Origin: Trichoplax adhaerens
Taxonomy: Eukaryota > Placozoa > Uniplacotomia > Trichoplacea > Trichoplacidae
Direction of reading: 5' to 3'
Length of the DNA stretch: 64,000 nt
Assembly: GCF_000150275.1 (NCBI RefSeq)
Contig: NW_002060947.1
Location: forward strand, 914,695-978,694
Shown here: one piece after another, positions 11,849-23,422 of the stretch
Layout of the letters: every line of letters starts with the position of its first letter
Numbering within the stretch: position 1 is the first letter of the stretch
Program-made: the position numbers and the translations under genes
The notes under the pieces: generated by a model
The model's database searches: none
The model's input: the letters and a program-made list of their open reading frames with translations, nothing else
Told to the model about the DNA's origin: nothing

Positions 11849-14800
11849 ATGGAGATACAAAGTAAACATGACTGTAAGTTACCAGAGGATCTTAATCTGG
11901 TGGATTTCATCTTTGAATATTTTGATAAATACGGCGATAGAGAGGCCGTGGTAAGTCTTACTATTTTTTATATTTTTTTTGGGCCTAGTTAGGCATAATA
12001 AAGCCATAAATCATTAATTTAAATATATGTTTACTTCAGAGCGTTTAATGAAGCTTTCAGCAATCTAATTTTTTCCTCTCTCAATCTTCCAAACAGCAAC
12101 GCTTTATAGAATTTTTACCAGCTTAATTAAATTAATTATCGTGATCGGTCCTCATAAGTTGCTGTAATGAAGCGATATTGATACGTAGATAACATATGTG
12201 TAGATAAAACATAGTTATAACCATAATCGTTAGTAATAGATTTTAAGTTGTTTATTGAAATACTATACGTAATTTTACTAGTACTGGGAATAAAATATGT
12301 GCGTAAACAAGATCAACAATTGAAGCGCCATATATATAATGTCTTGTGATTTTAATTAATTACTATCAACACCCGCGTTACTTTCATTGTGTTCGGGGTC
12401 ACGTTGTTTTGAAAGGTGATTATTCTTTTATAAGGCGGATGAATGTGTTGAGGACTAGTTTAACTAACTTTATATATTAGTTTATTTCTGTCAAGGACTA
12501 TATTAAGAGCCTCAATTGTGAAAGTACATCAATAATATAACTATACTAGTATGATATATATACGGAGAGTTATATGAATTAAAATTATCCAATTAGATAC
12601 TTTCCTTCTTCAGCAGATTTTAAGCATTGTTTATACACTTTTCATCTACTTTTAAGGACTGAACATTAGAAACTATAGCAGTGTCCTACAGTACTTCATT
12701 CATGATTTATTGATCAATATTATAACATGATAAACCGAGGATATGATAATATAATTTAGTATGAAAAAACAGACGTTAGTTATCGGTAGCAATTGATCTT
12801 CTTTTGAGAAGTTAGAAGATTGACACAATAGTGAGGGTTTGATATTCTCGTACACTATAGTCACAATATTATTTTATAATTAGCACATAGAAGCCAACAA
12901 GCAGTGCCAGTAATTGCTTCATTCTTAGTAGTTCATCTTTTAATTTTTTGGACTCCTTCCAAAAAATATAGTCACTTGATTGTAAGCTTGAAATTAATAC
13001 ACTAAAGGACGCTGAGATTAACATTGTAGATGAATTCACCAGTAAAAATAATTCATCTGCTAAGATGAAGTTGGCTATGTTTTATAAGATAATGAAAATA
13101 AACATCACACGGTGTTTTTTCTTCACTTTAGAAGCAAATCGATAGCCGTACACAATCTGTACCTTGTTACACCACTATTCCTGCTAATAGTCTGGAATAG
13201 TTTTAACATTCTAATTCTTTGTTGTACACTGTAGAGGCTCTTTGATTTAAACGAACAGTTTCTATAAATCGTTTTCACCGCTAAATTTTTGTTAACTCGC
13301 TGAAATAAATCCAATTATTACTAATCTACCATTGGTGTGATGGCTTTGAGTTTCAAATTATTTAGTCAGATAATAATTCGGGGCAAAACTTTCAGAGTGA
13401 AGTTACTTTTGAAATATTTTGGGTGTTATAAAGACTCAAAGGGTCTGACAGTTACTATAAGATTCATTATCTAATGGCAATTAGAAAGAGATATTTCGAG
13501 ATGATGATTCTTTATAGCAAAGTATCCTTGTCTACCAGGTTTAATTAAGTCCTGTACATGCGTAAATATGTTAGTAATAGCTTGTATTTACTGTTCGTAA
13601 ATTTAATCAATTGTTGTCATTCTTAAATTCGATTCCATTCATTTTGTCGAATTAATCAATCGCAGGTCGATGCTGCCAGTGGCCGATGCTATACTTATGC
13701 ACAAATTCGAGGATTAGCTCGTAAATTTGCTTCTGCTTTAACTCGCCGTGGTCTACAGAAGGGCGATACTGTTGCCGTCTACTCACCTAATATTCCTGAA
13801 TATCCAATCGTCTTCTTTGGTATTATAATAGCTGGTGGTACTATTACTACTTGCAATCCGTTATACACTCCTAAAGAGTTATCTCATCAATTGCATCTTG
13901 CTGAAGCAAAGCACATTTTTACTGTTAATCTGTTTGCTGAAAAAGCCAAGGAGGCAGCATTTCTAAGGTTTTATAACATGTTAATCTATAGTTGCTATTA
14001 ATTTTAATCATTGATAGCATATACGAGTATGCCAATAATATCGTATTTGTATACTTAAATGATGTTAATTTGTACATATTACAGCAAAATTTCTAACATT
14101 TACGTCCTTGGAAGTCCAACTGGTGACGGTATAACATCTTTTCAAGAATTACTAGCTGACGATGGTAGCTATCTGAAAGAAGTTAAGTTCGACGTTCGTG
14201 AAGATGTGGCTGTATTACCATTTTCGAGTGGTACGACAGGATTGCCAAAAGGTAAATATAGAAATGGGATATAATATTGCATTTTTCTATTCTTATCTGT
14301 TAGGAATTACGAACTAAAATAGTTTACTTGAAAAAATATTAACCGTGAATTAATGGATTCAATGAAACCGAATTGGTACTTTAATTATAATACAGGGATG
14401 TTTTGATTCTGAAGTATTATATATCACTATGAATTACAATAGTATAACCATCTTTAATTATAGGCATAGTCATTACGGTTTGAAGAAAAGTTCTAGCTAT
14501 AGATGTTGAGATTTAAAGCCATAATTACTTGTATTTTAATGTAAGGTTAATTTGGTTATGTCGATAGCGTCAATTAGCTGGCATAGAAATATGTCCTTAT
14601 AAAATGAAATAATCAATATGAAAATTTTACAAATGAAAAATATAGGCGTAATGCTAACGCATCACAATATTGTCAGTAACGTCAGTCAAGCAACGATTAA
14701 GGGCTTCTTTTACGTGAATACTGATGATACAATATTGGCTTTATTACCATGGTTCCATATTTATGGTATGGTAACTATTCTATTTGCTGGATTGCGCTTT

Positions 14801-16332
14801 GGCGCTAAAATAATTTCCATGGCAAGATTCGAGCCAAAAGCGTTTCTTGAGACTATTCAGAAGCATAAGGTATTTTTTTTATCATTTGTGTTGTTCAAAT
14901 ATAGGCAATTTTAAGCCATATTGGCTTATAACCTCAAATAACGCGTCATCTTTAGAATTCTATTTATGCTACATTAGATTACTATAGCTCCAATAGTACC
15001 ACCTATCGCTGTATTTCTGTCGAAACATCCACTAGTAGACAGCTTCGACGTTTCCAGTTTAAAAGATGTTATAAGTGCAGCTGCACCTTTGGGTAAGGAA
15101 ACTCAAGCTGCGCTGGGGACAAGATTAGGAGTAAATGTTCGGCAAGGTAAATTTCGCATGTTTTAATTTCTTACTATATTTGAAATATACGATACATGAA
15201 ATATTTGTAAAATACGGTAATCAATATCGCCAATAACTAGTATTGTGCTATTAGTATAAGTATAGGTATTATAGACACTATTTTGTTTGGATAAATTTAT
15301 GATGATTGCTGTTTTACTCACGTATTCAATAAAGGTTATGGTATGACTGAGTTAAGTCCAGTTATTACCGTATCTATTTCGGAAGGAAATGTGATTGGTT
15401 CAGCCGGAGTATTGATTCCACATACCAAAGCTAAGGTAGATATCAAAAGTAAACGACTTTTTGCGTAATAGTGCACTTTGTTGGTGCAATAATTCAACAT
15501 CGGTACCAATTTTTACTTTAAATTAGTTTATCTAACAGGCTCGATGTTAAATGCACTATCTGCTGCATTCATAGCTCGTATCGTAAAATCGATTTTACTC
15601 AAAAATTATAGTTAATTAATTGAGAATAGTTTTTCTCATAAGACATCTCTTAACCACATGTAGACCGTAGATATTCAAACTGGTGAGGCCTTATCTTATG
15701 GAAAATCGGGAGAGTTATGCTTCAAAGGACCGCAGGTCATGAAGGGCTATTTGAAAAACAAAGCAGCAACAGATAGAACCATCGATGCAGATGGGTGGCT
15801 TCATACTGGAGATATTGGTTATTATGATGAGAGCGGACACTTTTATATCGTGGATCGTCTGAAAGAATTGATTAAATATAAAGGATTTCAGGTCAGTTTT
15901 GCTATCGTTTAACAATACTAAGGGATTTTTTAGGTCAGTTAACCTTTTCAATTACATGAGCATCCGTGATGGCAATTGTAAGAGATCTTGATATAATGAC
16001 ACGATATATATGCTTATATTTCTGATTAGGTTGCGCCTGCTGAGTTAGAAGAGTTGCTTTTGACTCATCCTAAAGTTGCTGATGCTGCAGTTATTGGTGT
16101 TCCTGATGTTGATGCTGGTGAATTACCAAAAGCTTTCGTGGTAAAGCGAGCAAATGATATTACTGAGGAAGAAATTATTGCTTTTATTGCATCAGAAGTC
16201 GGTCCTCATAAAAAACTACGTGGAGGAGTAGAATTTATCGAAAGTATTCCTAAATCGGCTAGTGGTAAAATTTTGCGACGGCAGTTGAAAGCTCAAGAAA
16301 TTGAAAAATGTGAAAAGGATAAATCAAGTTGA
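11849..16332 (+). CDS. 4-coumarate:CoA-ligase-like acyl-CoA synthetase, copy 2 (intact)
   Basis: Exons are 11849-11950, 13666-13967, 14085-14251, 14646-14869, 14978-15146, 15335-15435, 15664-15891 and 16030-16332, summing to 1596 nt (531 aa), near the usual 520-560 aa of the family. It should form an acyl- or aryl-adenylate from a carboxylic acid and ATP, then the CoA thioester. Motifs are the P-loop [10 protein letters not shown] (about 182-191), GYGMTE (322-327), TGD with Asp405 for the ATP ribose, [13 protein letters not shown] (Arg420 and the hinge) and the C-terminal-domain lysine K511 in [11 protein letters not shown]. No signal peptide or membrane segment is visible; the C-terminus (DKSS) is not a canonical PTS1. 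Every exon length except the last equals that of copy 1. Animal members are often labelled 4CL-like or luciferase-like but use fatty or xenobiotic acids, so the substrate is open. Its 3' neighbour is the first P450 on the same strand, 1.7 kb away. Confidence 0.92.
11951..13665 (+). other. long first intron of acyl-CoA synthetase copy 2
   Basis: Starts GTAAGT and ends TCGCAG (1.7 kb). By eye its body does not align with intron 1 of copy 1 except for roughly the last 30 bases next to exon 2, which marks one edge of the near-identical tract. A minus-strand ORF at 13123-13314 has no recognisable similarity and is not called. Confidence 0.65.
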
Positions 16333-18012
16333 ATTCAGGGCCTTTTCCATTTGTCTGGAGTGTATTATTGAGCTAGATTTTCTCTTGCGCTTGTCTAGTA
16401 TCTTAAATCGGCGCGCAAGACTAGTAGACATGCAATTTGTTTGTTTTTGCCTAATAAGATTTTCATGTGATACAGTATATCGAAAAATAATAAGCACAGC
16501 TGATAGTAGTAACATATTAAACCGATAAATGAAACTGTAGTTTTCATGATTATTCCATGGAAGTGCCTTGCTATGAGACTTATTACTTGATTTGTTAGAA
16601 AAATAGCCCACTCGGTTCACATGAAACATTTTGTGTTAGTTAGTACAAGATTAAGAAATGAATTTTATTTGGTTGCTAAAATTACAATTTATCTCATTTC
16701 ATAATTACTCCTTTGAACGGTATATTATCGATTATTATTCATTTTTGATCTAATAAGGCATTGAGCTTGCACTGAATGATTTATTAAATTTCAGTTTTAG
16801 ACCTAGATATTAGATATATTGCGATGGATTATGATGAATATCTCAGTAATATATAGTGTTTAATACTAGCTACCGTATATCATTCGCAGTATTAGATTAT
16901 ATTGGAGATAACAGACACAGTTCCAGTTCGAAGCATAGCGATCATATCTACTTTGTACTGTGATAACATCGACATTATCATTTCGTCAGATTTGGAAAAT
17001 GATATACATGTATTGTCAATGACGCTATACTAGTAGTTTTGTGGAATAATCTCCTTTTTGGCGGCCATCTGTGTATTGATCTCTTAGGCACCTTAGCAAA
17101 TAAATAGCGATGGGAAATTGGCATCTTATTTCAAATTAGTATCCTTGCTATCTTGGAAATAAAATTGAATGCAAATATATCATCTTTAATTAACTCTAAA
17201 TATTGGATCTCCAATATATGATTAGTTTAGATTTTGTGCTTTCACATTTAATCTGTTTTTCTGGTTGATTTTAATTCAAGATATATCGTTACAGATGTGG
17301 AGATACCGACAGAATTTAATAATCTACTCTTTTATTACGTTGATTTCAATTATTTAATCCATTATATTATATACTATCTACTGGTATGATTGAGAAATCA
17401 TTGCTATCAGATTATTGATGATATCCTATATATTATTCATTCAGTAGATGATGCATTGAATACAATGTACAATGCTGCTGGTTTATTTACATCAAGAGAT
17501 TTACAGTAGATTTAGAATATGTTCACGATTTATAAGGTGTATCTATAGTATATAATTATATGCACCAATGAATATTCATGATCACTGCTGATCTCTTTGT
17601 GATACAGTTGCTCTCTTCATGAAACTAAGAAAATAAAAAGCACCCTTACTACTATTATTATCACGAGAATCCTATAAACCAATAAGAATTAGCGACAGTG
17701 ATTACTTGCATAGGAAAGTAGACATGTAGGGAAGAATAACAATGTGACTATCATTAGTTTAGATTAAGCATAATGTAAGCTAGTTGATGAAGTAAACAGG
17801 TTACTAAGCCTTTTCTCGGTTCTACGAATAAAATCTTTATGATCAATTTTAATGACGCCTTTTGTATAAATTAATACCGGCTAATTGTATGAAAGCTGTC
17901 TATATTAATCGTACGTCATTGCTAGTAAACATTTTGTTAAAAGACGTTCAGTAGAATACATTTTTCTTGCGATAATTTGTTTTTACTACTTTTTTAACAT
18001 TAAAAATTCTAG
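16333..18012. other. intergenic, with a conserved P450 upstream block
   Basis: No gene is seen between the synthetase and the first P450. Overlapping ORFs on both strands at 16301-16629 are low-complexity shadows. The last 220 bp (17794 onward) are shared with the second P450 and are listed separately. Confidence 0.5.
17794..17890 (+). promoter_or_regulatory. conserved upstream block of P450 no. 1
   Basis: Starts AAACAGGTT, 219 bp before the start codon, and matches 21694-21790, which lies 217 bp before the start of P450 no. 2. The shared order is AAACAGGTT, AAGCCTTTTC, a GAATA(A/G)AA stretch and a TTTTGT..TAAAT..(G)TAC stretch. It is a candidate promoter or 5'UTR inherited by tandem duplication. 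Confidence 0.45.
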
Positions 18013-19524
18013 ATGGACATCTCTTATATTATTTCAGCCATATTTTGGTTTCCAAATTCTTGGATTCAAATCATGGTTGTTTCATTAGTTTATTTATTGA
18101 TCTATTCTCTGTACAAGCATTATTATCTACCTTATCGTGTTTTACAAAGAACGGGATTACCATTTGATCGTCCTACTTATTTAGTTGGCAATAAATTTGA
18201 TTTTGATCCTTCTCTCCTTCATGAGCGTCAGCTAGAAAGGCAGAAAAAGTACGGCTTGGTTTATGGCGAATTCTTTTTCACTGTTCCTACTATATTTATA
18301 GCAGATCCAGAGATAATCAAAAGCATTATGGTTACTCATTTTTCGAACTTTTGTAATCGATTTCAAGCCATCAATTTACCTAGTCTATTTGAAAAATCGA
18401 TTTTGAGGATTGCAGATGAACCTTGGAAACGTATTAGAACTACAATGGTCGGATCATTTAGTGTTGCGAAATTAAAATGCATGCAAAATCTAATTAGTGA
18501 TTCTTGTCGTATTTTAATGGCTAGATTTGAAGAAAGCTTTTACGAAAGTAAAAAAATTGCTTTGATAAAACCATGTGAACATTTCTCCATGCACATATTA
18601 TTGGCCGTAGCATTTGGCATCGAATTTGAATCAGTGAAAGACGAACGTAAAATAACCGAGGCTGTAAATATTCTGTTTTCAAATACGCCTGTTGGTTTAC
18701 GAGTTGTAATGATGCTTTCTATGAGGGCGTGGGAAGCTCTTGAACGGTTAATGGGTGGCAATTTTCAAAGTTCAATCGATTACTTAGAGAAGATAGTAAT
18801 GAATGTTATTAAAGATCGACGCAATAATATCAAGCTGAAGAAGCCATGCCGTCAAGATATCCTACAACTGCTGATTGAAGCCGGCGATAAGGGCAAATTA
18901 ACTGATGAAGAGATTGTCGCTCAAGTATTCTTTCTAATGGCCGGAGGTTATCAAACTACCGCTACCACGTTAATGTTTGCTCTGTATTCGATTGCTACAA
19001 ATAGCAATGTACAAGAGAAATTATATGATGAAATTCAAGCTAAATATGATAATAGCAACTGCCAAGTGGATTACAATTTTGTTTCTGAGCTGCCGTACTT
19101 GGGAATGGTCATAGAAGAGACCACACGAATGTATCCTCCAGTGATATTTCCCGATCGCGGAGTGAAGGAAGACATTGTTATTAATGGATTGCTTATTCCT
19201 AAAGAGGTCATGATTGGGTTTCCTACATACGCCATACATCATAATCCAGACTATTGGCCAAATCCAGAAGAATTTCGCCCTGAACGATTTTCGCCTGAAG
19301 AAAAAGCAAAACAGATCCCATTTAGCTACATTACTTTCGGTGATGGGCCACGACAATGTCTGGGCGTTCGCTTAGCCAAATTAGAGATTAGGATGGCAAT
19401 AGTGAATATATTACTTAAATACGAATTATTTCCAGTTAAGGAAACAGAAATTCCCTTAAAATTGAAGAGCTTGGGAACAATGATACCTGCTAACGAGATT
19501 GTCTTAGGTTTAAAGAAGCGCTAG
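18013..19524 (+). CDS. cytochrome P450 no. 1, CYP3-clan type, I-helix Gln variant
   Basis: Single exon, 503 aa. An N-terminal membrane anchor (about residues 4-38) is followed by the linker LPYRVLQRTGLPF, so it should sit in the ER membrane with a cytosolic catalytic domain fed by P450 reductase. The heme-binding loop is FGDGPRQCLG with Cys449 as the thiolate ligand. The K-helix ExxR is Glu369..Arg372 in EETTRMYPP, and the meander holds PEEFRPERF. The I-helix motif reads AGGYQTT, so residue 314 is Gln where family members normally have Asp or Glu (the other seven genes here have D or E). Loss of this acid should alter proton delivery to bound oxygen. Its closest relative is the next gene, with the same length and the same Gln. 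The start was chosen because it is the only Met before the anchor and matches its sister gene. Confidence 0.96.
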   Translation: MDISYIISAIFWFPNSWIQIMVVSLVYLLIYSLYKHYYLPYRVLQRTGLPFDRPTYLVGNKFDFDPSLLHERQLERQKKYGLVYGEFFFTVPTIFIADPEIIKSIMVTHFSNFCNRFQAINLPSLFEKSILRIADEPWKRIRTTMVGSFSVAKLKCMQNLISDSCRILMARFEESFYESKKIALIKPCEHFSMHILLAVAFGIEFESVKDERKITEAVNILFSNTPVGLRVVMMLSMRAWEALERLMGGNFQSSIDYLEKIVMNVIKDRRNNIKLKKPCRQDILQLLIEAGDKGKLTDEEIVAQVFFLMAGGYQTTATTLMFALYSIATNSNVQEKLYDEIQAKYDNSNCQVDYNFVSELPYLGMVIEETTRMYPPVIFPDRGVKEDIVINGLLIPKEVMIGFPTYAIHHNPDYWPNPEEFRPERFSPEEKAKQIPFSYITFGDGPRQCLGVRLAKLEIRMAIVNILLKYELFPVKETEIPLKLKSLGTMIPANEIVLGLKKR

Positions 19525-21693
19525 TACATACTACTTTGCAGTGTTTTACGTAGCCAGGGACTGCTCTTTCATTTAGAACTGTAATTTATTAGTCTCTCAC
19601 GTAACTTAGCATTGGATTGTAAATAATTATCTATGTATGGTATATTGTAGGGTGGCGTAGCTTTCTATATATATCTAAAGGCATCCTTAGCTTATTTAGT
19701 AGCTTATAGCCTCAGACTTGGATAGAAGGTTCTATTTTAGAGTATTAATGACTATATGTGCATGCGGTAGGGCGTAGAGTCACGATTAATGTTAGAGATA
19801 AAGCAGATACGTAATATATTAATTAGAATATGATTACTTTATCATGTATTGGCTAGTAGAAATAATGTCTATGTAAATATGAATTACTACTATTACTATA
19901 TTAGATTATAGCTGGCTCACTGCAAAATGTGGCCGCTGACAATAATCTGAATATGCGTAAATTTGGATAGAATATTTCTATGATGATTGCAACTGCAAGC
20001 GCTACGAAAATCAAGTAAGCAGGCAACTGTAGGCTATATAGTAAGAAATCAAGTCATAAATTATTAGCACTGCTATTATCTTCAAGATATTTCTTGACTT
20101 TTAAACAGTGATGGAGCGTTATTTTTGCGAATAAATTGAGAAAACGTTGTATCTGGAGATTGAAATATTGCTAAATAAGTTATATTTAATTATTAATGTG
20201 CGGATAGCAGAGAAGAAGAGTAGCGGCATATTTGTCAAAAGTGCCTCAAAACAAGATTAGGTAGCGCCTAGGTTGTAGTAGGATTCACTTTCTACACCTT
20301 ACTTTATATGAATAAATCTAAAATCTAAACGAATTTTCTAGAGCTATACACATTTTTACGTAAAACTAAAATTTGTTCTTAGTAGGCTACAAAAAATGCG
20401 TACGTGAGACTTAGCTATTCTCACTACCATTACTAGCTGTAAATCTAAATAGATCAATTTAATGATACTTCTATAATGGCTTACTATGAGCACCTATTCG
20501 ATAGTATCTATACTTTACTGTAATTTTTAAATCATGTTTCACTTCGGGCAGTGATAATAAGATGCTTATACTCAATTTTTGTTCTAAGAAAGACTAGCCA
20601 TTGAAACTCCAACGCGAGCGAACTGATCCAAAATTTCAAGCTGCTACAAAATTGTGAGGATAACTTTTGCAATAACTTAGACAGCTCCCATAGCTTTGGA
20701 AATCGCTAGCGTATAAAGTCGGTAATGGGGTATAAGAACATACTATATTAATTTAAACAAGTTTATATTTAGACCAGAACTAGGTTTAAACATCTCTTGC
20801 ATAACGAAATAATCACTCATAGCGGAAACGAAGATTGTCTGGAGGTCGACGTGGTGAAGTAATAATATAATCAGCTTATTATTAATAACCATATACGAAT
20901 TCAGTAGCGAGGAATATTACAAAAAATGTTTCAATGGAATCTTGCGTTCTTTCTCGAAAGTACAGATAATATCGTACTATATTTGCAGCATTTTAAACAC
21001 ACGGTTAGTTTCCTTTTAGCAATCTGTAGCAACTTAATTGTCCGTTAATACAAATACGCAGATAGAATGTCTATCAGTATCGAAGTCTATTTGGAAGCCC
21101 TCCGTCATAAAATCATGATCTAATGCAAAGATATCTTCTTCCCTATTTTAAACACGGTATTTTGTCTCAGAAATATCAAATTTAAACTTTCATCTCTGTA
21201 TTTAATTTGTATTTCATGATGATAGGTATTAAAGTATCATTAAGATTGAAATTATTGATATGCAAATAAAATTTATAATCCATTTTTTGTTACTTCAACT
21301 TCTGCTAACTACGCCGTCAACTATTATAATAAACATTAATATATCTGATCTACCAGCATGAGTCTGGAATCAATGGGGGTTTCTTCAGAATAATAAAAGC
21401 ATAGCAGCTTTTTAGCTGGTGTCGCATAGAACATACTATTAATCATTTTATATGCTCGAGTTTTACAGTTTGCACTTATTAATTCTTGATATCCCTAGGA
21501 TCAGTTTTGTAATGTGATTGGCTTCATTAAACTAGAAAGATATATAAACACTATTATTTACTTTAGTGACCCAATGAAAGCTAATGATACTGAATATTAA
21601 ACTAGAAAGTAGACACATGGTACCCGTATAATGAAAGGTAATAACCTGACTGTAATAAATTTTAATATACGAAGTTCAAGTTCGTCAATGCAC
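19525..21693. other. intergenic, no supported gene
   Basis: 2.2 kb of AT-rich DNA between the two sister P450 genes. Short open stretches occur on the minus strand around 21040-21240, but none has a recognisable motif or an intact frame. No P450 remnant was found. Confidence 0.5.
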
Positions 21694-21790
21694 AAACAGG
21701 TTGTCAAAGCCTTTTCGTAGCTCTGTGAATAGAACCTTTGTAATTGGCCTTTATATCGCTTTTGTCGTAAATCAGTACTCACTAATTAAA
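21694..21790 (+). promoter_or_regulatory. conserved upstream block of P450 no. 2
   Basis: Counterpart of 17794-17890 at nearly the same distance from the start codon. The spacing of 217-219 bp is preserved although the intervening bases have changed. Confidence 0.45.
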
Positions 21791-21910
21791 TGTACGCTGA
21801 CTATGTAGTTTATACATGATTATTGATAGCACTTTTTGCCGAGAGGTTATAGATTGTTCATTGTTTCCATTTTACTTTTTTGATCGTTTTTGTCGCTGAT
21901 TGCCGTCAAG

Positions 21911-23422
21911 ATGGACACCCTTTATATTATTTCAGCCATATTTTGGTTTCCAAGTTCTTGGATTCAAATCGTGGTTATTTCGCTATTCTATTCATTGATT
22001 TATTCCATTTTTAAACATTATTGTCTACCTTATCGAGTTTTACGAAGAACAGGCATACCCTTCGATCGTCCTACTTATTTAGTAGGCAATAACTTTGACT
22101 TTGATCCTTTAACACTTCATAAACGTCAGCTAGAACAGCAGAAAAAGTACGGCTTAGTTTATGGTGATTTCTTTTTTACCATTCCTACTATATTTATAGC
22201 GGATCCAGAGATGATTAAGAGTATTATGGTTACTCATTTTTCGAACTTTTGCAATCGATTCCAAGCCATTAATATGCCCATTCTGTTTGAAAAATCCATT
22301 TTAAGGATCGCAGACGAACCATGGAAACGTATTAGAACTGTGATGATCGGATCATTTAGTGCTGCCAAATTAAAACCTATTGGAAATCTAGTAAGTGATT
22401 CTTGTCGTATTCTAATGATTAGTTTTGATGAGGGTTTTCATAAAAACAAAAAAGTTAGTTTAACAAAACCCTGTGAACACCTTTCTATGCATGTATTACT
22501 GGCTGCAGCATTTGGTATCGAATTTGAAACATTAAAGGATGAGAGTAAAATAACCGAAGCTGTTAATGTTCTGTTTGCAAATATGCCAGTGGGTTTGCGT
22601 ATGGTTATGATGCTTTCCATTCGACTATGGGAATTTCTCGAACCTTTAATGGGCGGTAAAGTGCTAAGTTCAATGGATTACTTAATGCAAATAGTATTAA
22701 ATGTAATTAACGATCGACGCAATAATATCAAGTTGAATAAGTCATGCCGTCAAGATATCTTACAAATGTTGATAGAAGCTGGCGATAAGGGCAAATTAAC
22801 TGATGAAGAAATTGTCGCTCAAGTATTCTTTTTAATGGTTGGAGGTTATCAAACTACCGCTAATACTTTAATGTTTGCTCTACATTCGATTGCTACAAAT
22901 AGTAATGTCCAAGAGAAATTATATGATGAAATTCAAGCTAAATATGATAATAATAATTGTCACATAGATTATGATTTCGTTCTTGAGTTACCATACTTAA
23001 AAATGGTTTTAGAAGAGACTACACGAATGTATCCTCCTGTGATATTTCCCGATCGTGGGGTTAAAGAAGATATTACTATCAATGGCTTGCTTATTCCTAA
23101 AGAGGTGATGATTGGATTTCCTACGTACGCCATACATCATAATCCAGACTATTGGCCAAATCCAGAAGAGTTTCGTCCTGAGCGTTTTACAGTTGAAGAA
23201 AAGGCAAAACAGATTCCATTTAGCTATATTACATTCGGTGGTGGGCAACGACATTGTCTTGGTATGCGCTTAGCCAAATTAGAGGTTAAGATGGCAATAG
23301 TGAATATATTACTTAAATACGAACTGTTTCCAGTTGAAGAAACTAAAGTACCATTAGAAATAAAGAGCGAGGCAACATTGATGCCTGTTGAAGAAATTAT
23401 ATTAGGTTTAAAGAAGCGATAG
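21911..23422 (+). CDS. cytochrome P450 no. 2, CYP3-clan type, I-helix Gln variant
   Basis: Single exon, 503 aa from ATG 21911. A longer open frame exists upstream to 21890 but has no ATG, and the sister gene starts at the equivalent Met. Anchor and linker match no. 1, and residue numbering is collinear with no indels. The heme loop is FGGGQRHCLG with Cys449 (Gln replaces the usual Pro), the ExxR pair is Glu369/Arg372, and PERF is present. The I-helix is GGYQTT with Gln314, so the substitution was present before the two genes split. Many differences from no. 1 are conservative, consistent with purifying selection on both copies. It probably has the same kind of substrate as no. 1; the specific reaction cannot be read from sequence. 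Confidence 0.96.
   Translation: MDTLYIISAIFWFPSSWIQIVVISLFYSLIYSIFKHYCLPYRVLRRTGIPFDRPTYLVGNNFDFDPLTLHKRQLEQQKKYGLVYGDFFFTIPTIFIADPEMIKSIMVTHFSNFCNRFQAINMPILFEKSILRIADEPWKRIRTVMIGSFSAAKLKPIGNLVSDSCRILMISFDEGFHKNKKVSLTKPCEHLSMHVLLAAAFGIEFETLKDESKITEAVNVLFANMPVGLRMVMMLSIRLWEFLEPLMGGKVLSSMDYLMQIVLNVINDRRNNIKLNKSCRQDILQMLIEAGDKGKLTDEEIVAQVFFLMVGGYQTTANTLMFALHSIATNSNVQEKLYDEIQAKYDNNNCHIDYDFVLELPYLKMVLEETTRMYPPVIFPDRGVKEDITINGLLIPKEVMIGFPTYAIHHNPDYWPNPEEFRPERFTVEEKAKQIPFSYITFGGGQRHCLGMRLAKLEVKMAIVNILLKYELFPVEETKVPLEIKSEATLMPVEEIILGLKKR

Noticed and set aside
16301-16629. ORFs on both strands just after synthetase copy 2
   Set aside because: The plus frame overlaps the last codons of the real gene in another phase; the minus frame has no motif.
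21040-21240. Minus-strand open stretches between P450 nos. 1 and 2
   Set aside because: They look mildly coding (many charged residues) but are broken by a frame change and match no family known to me.
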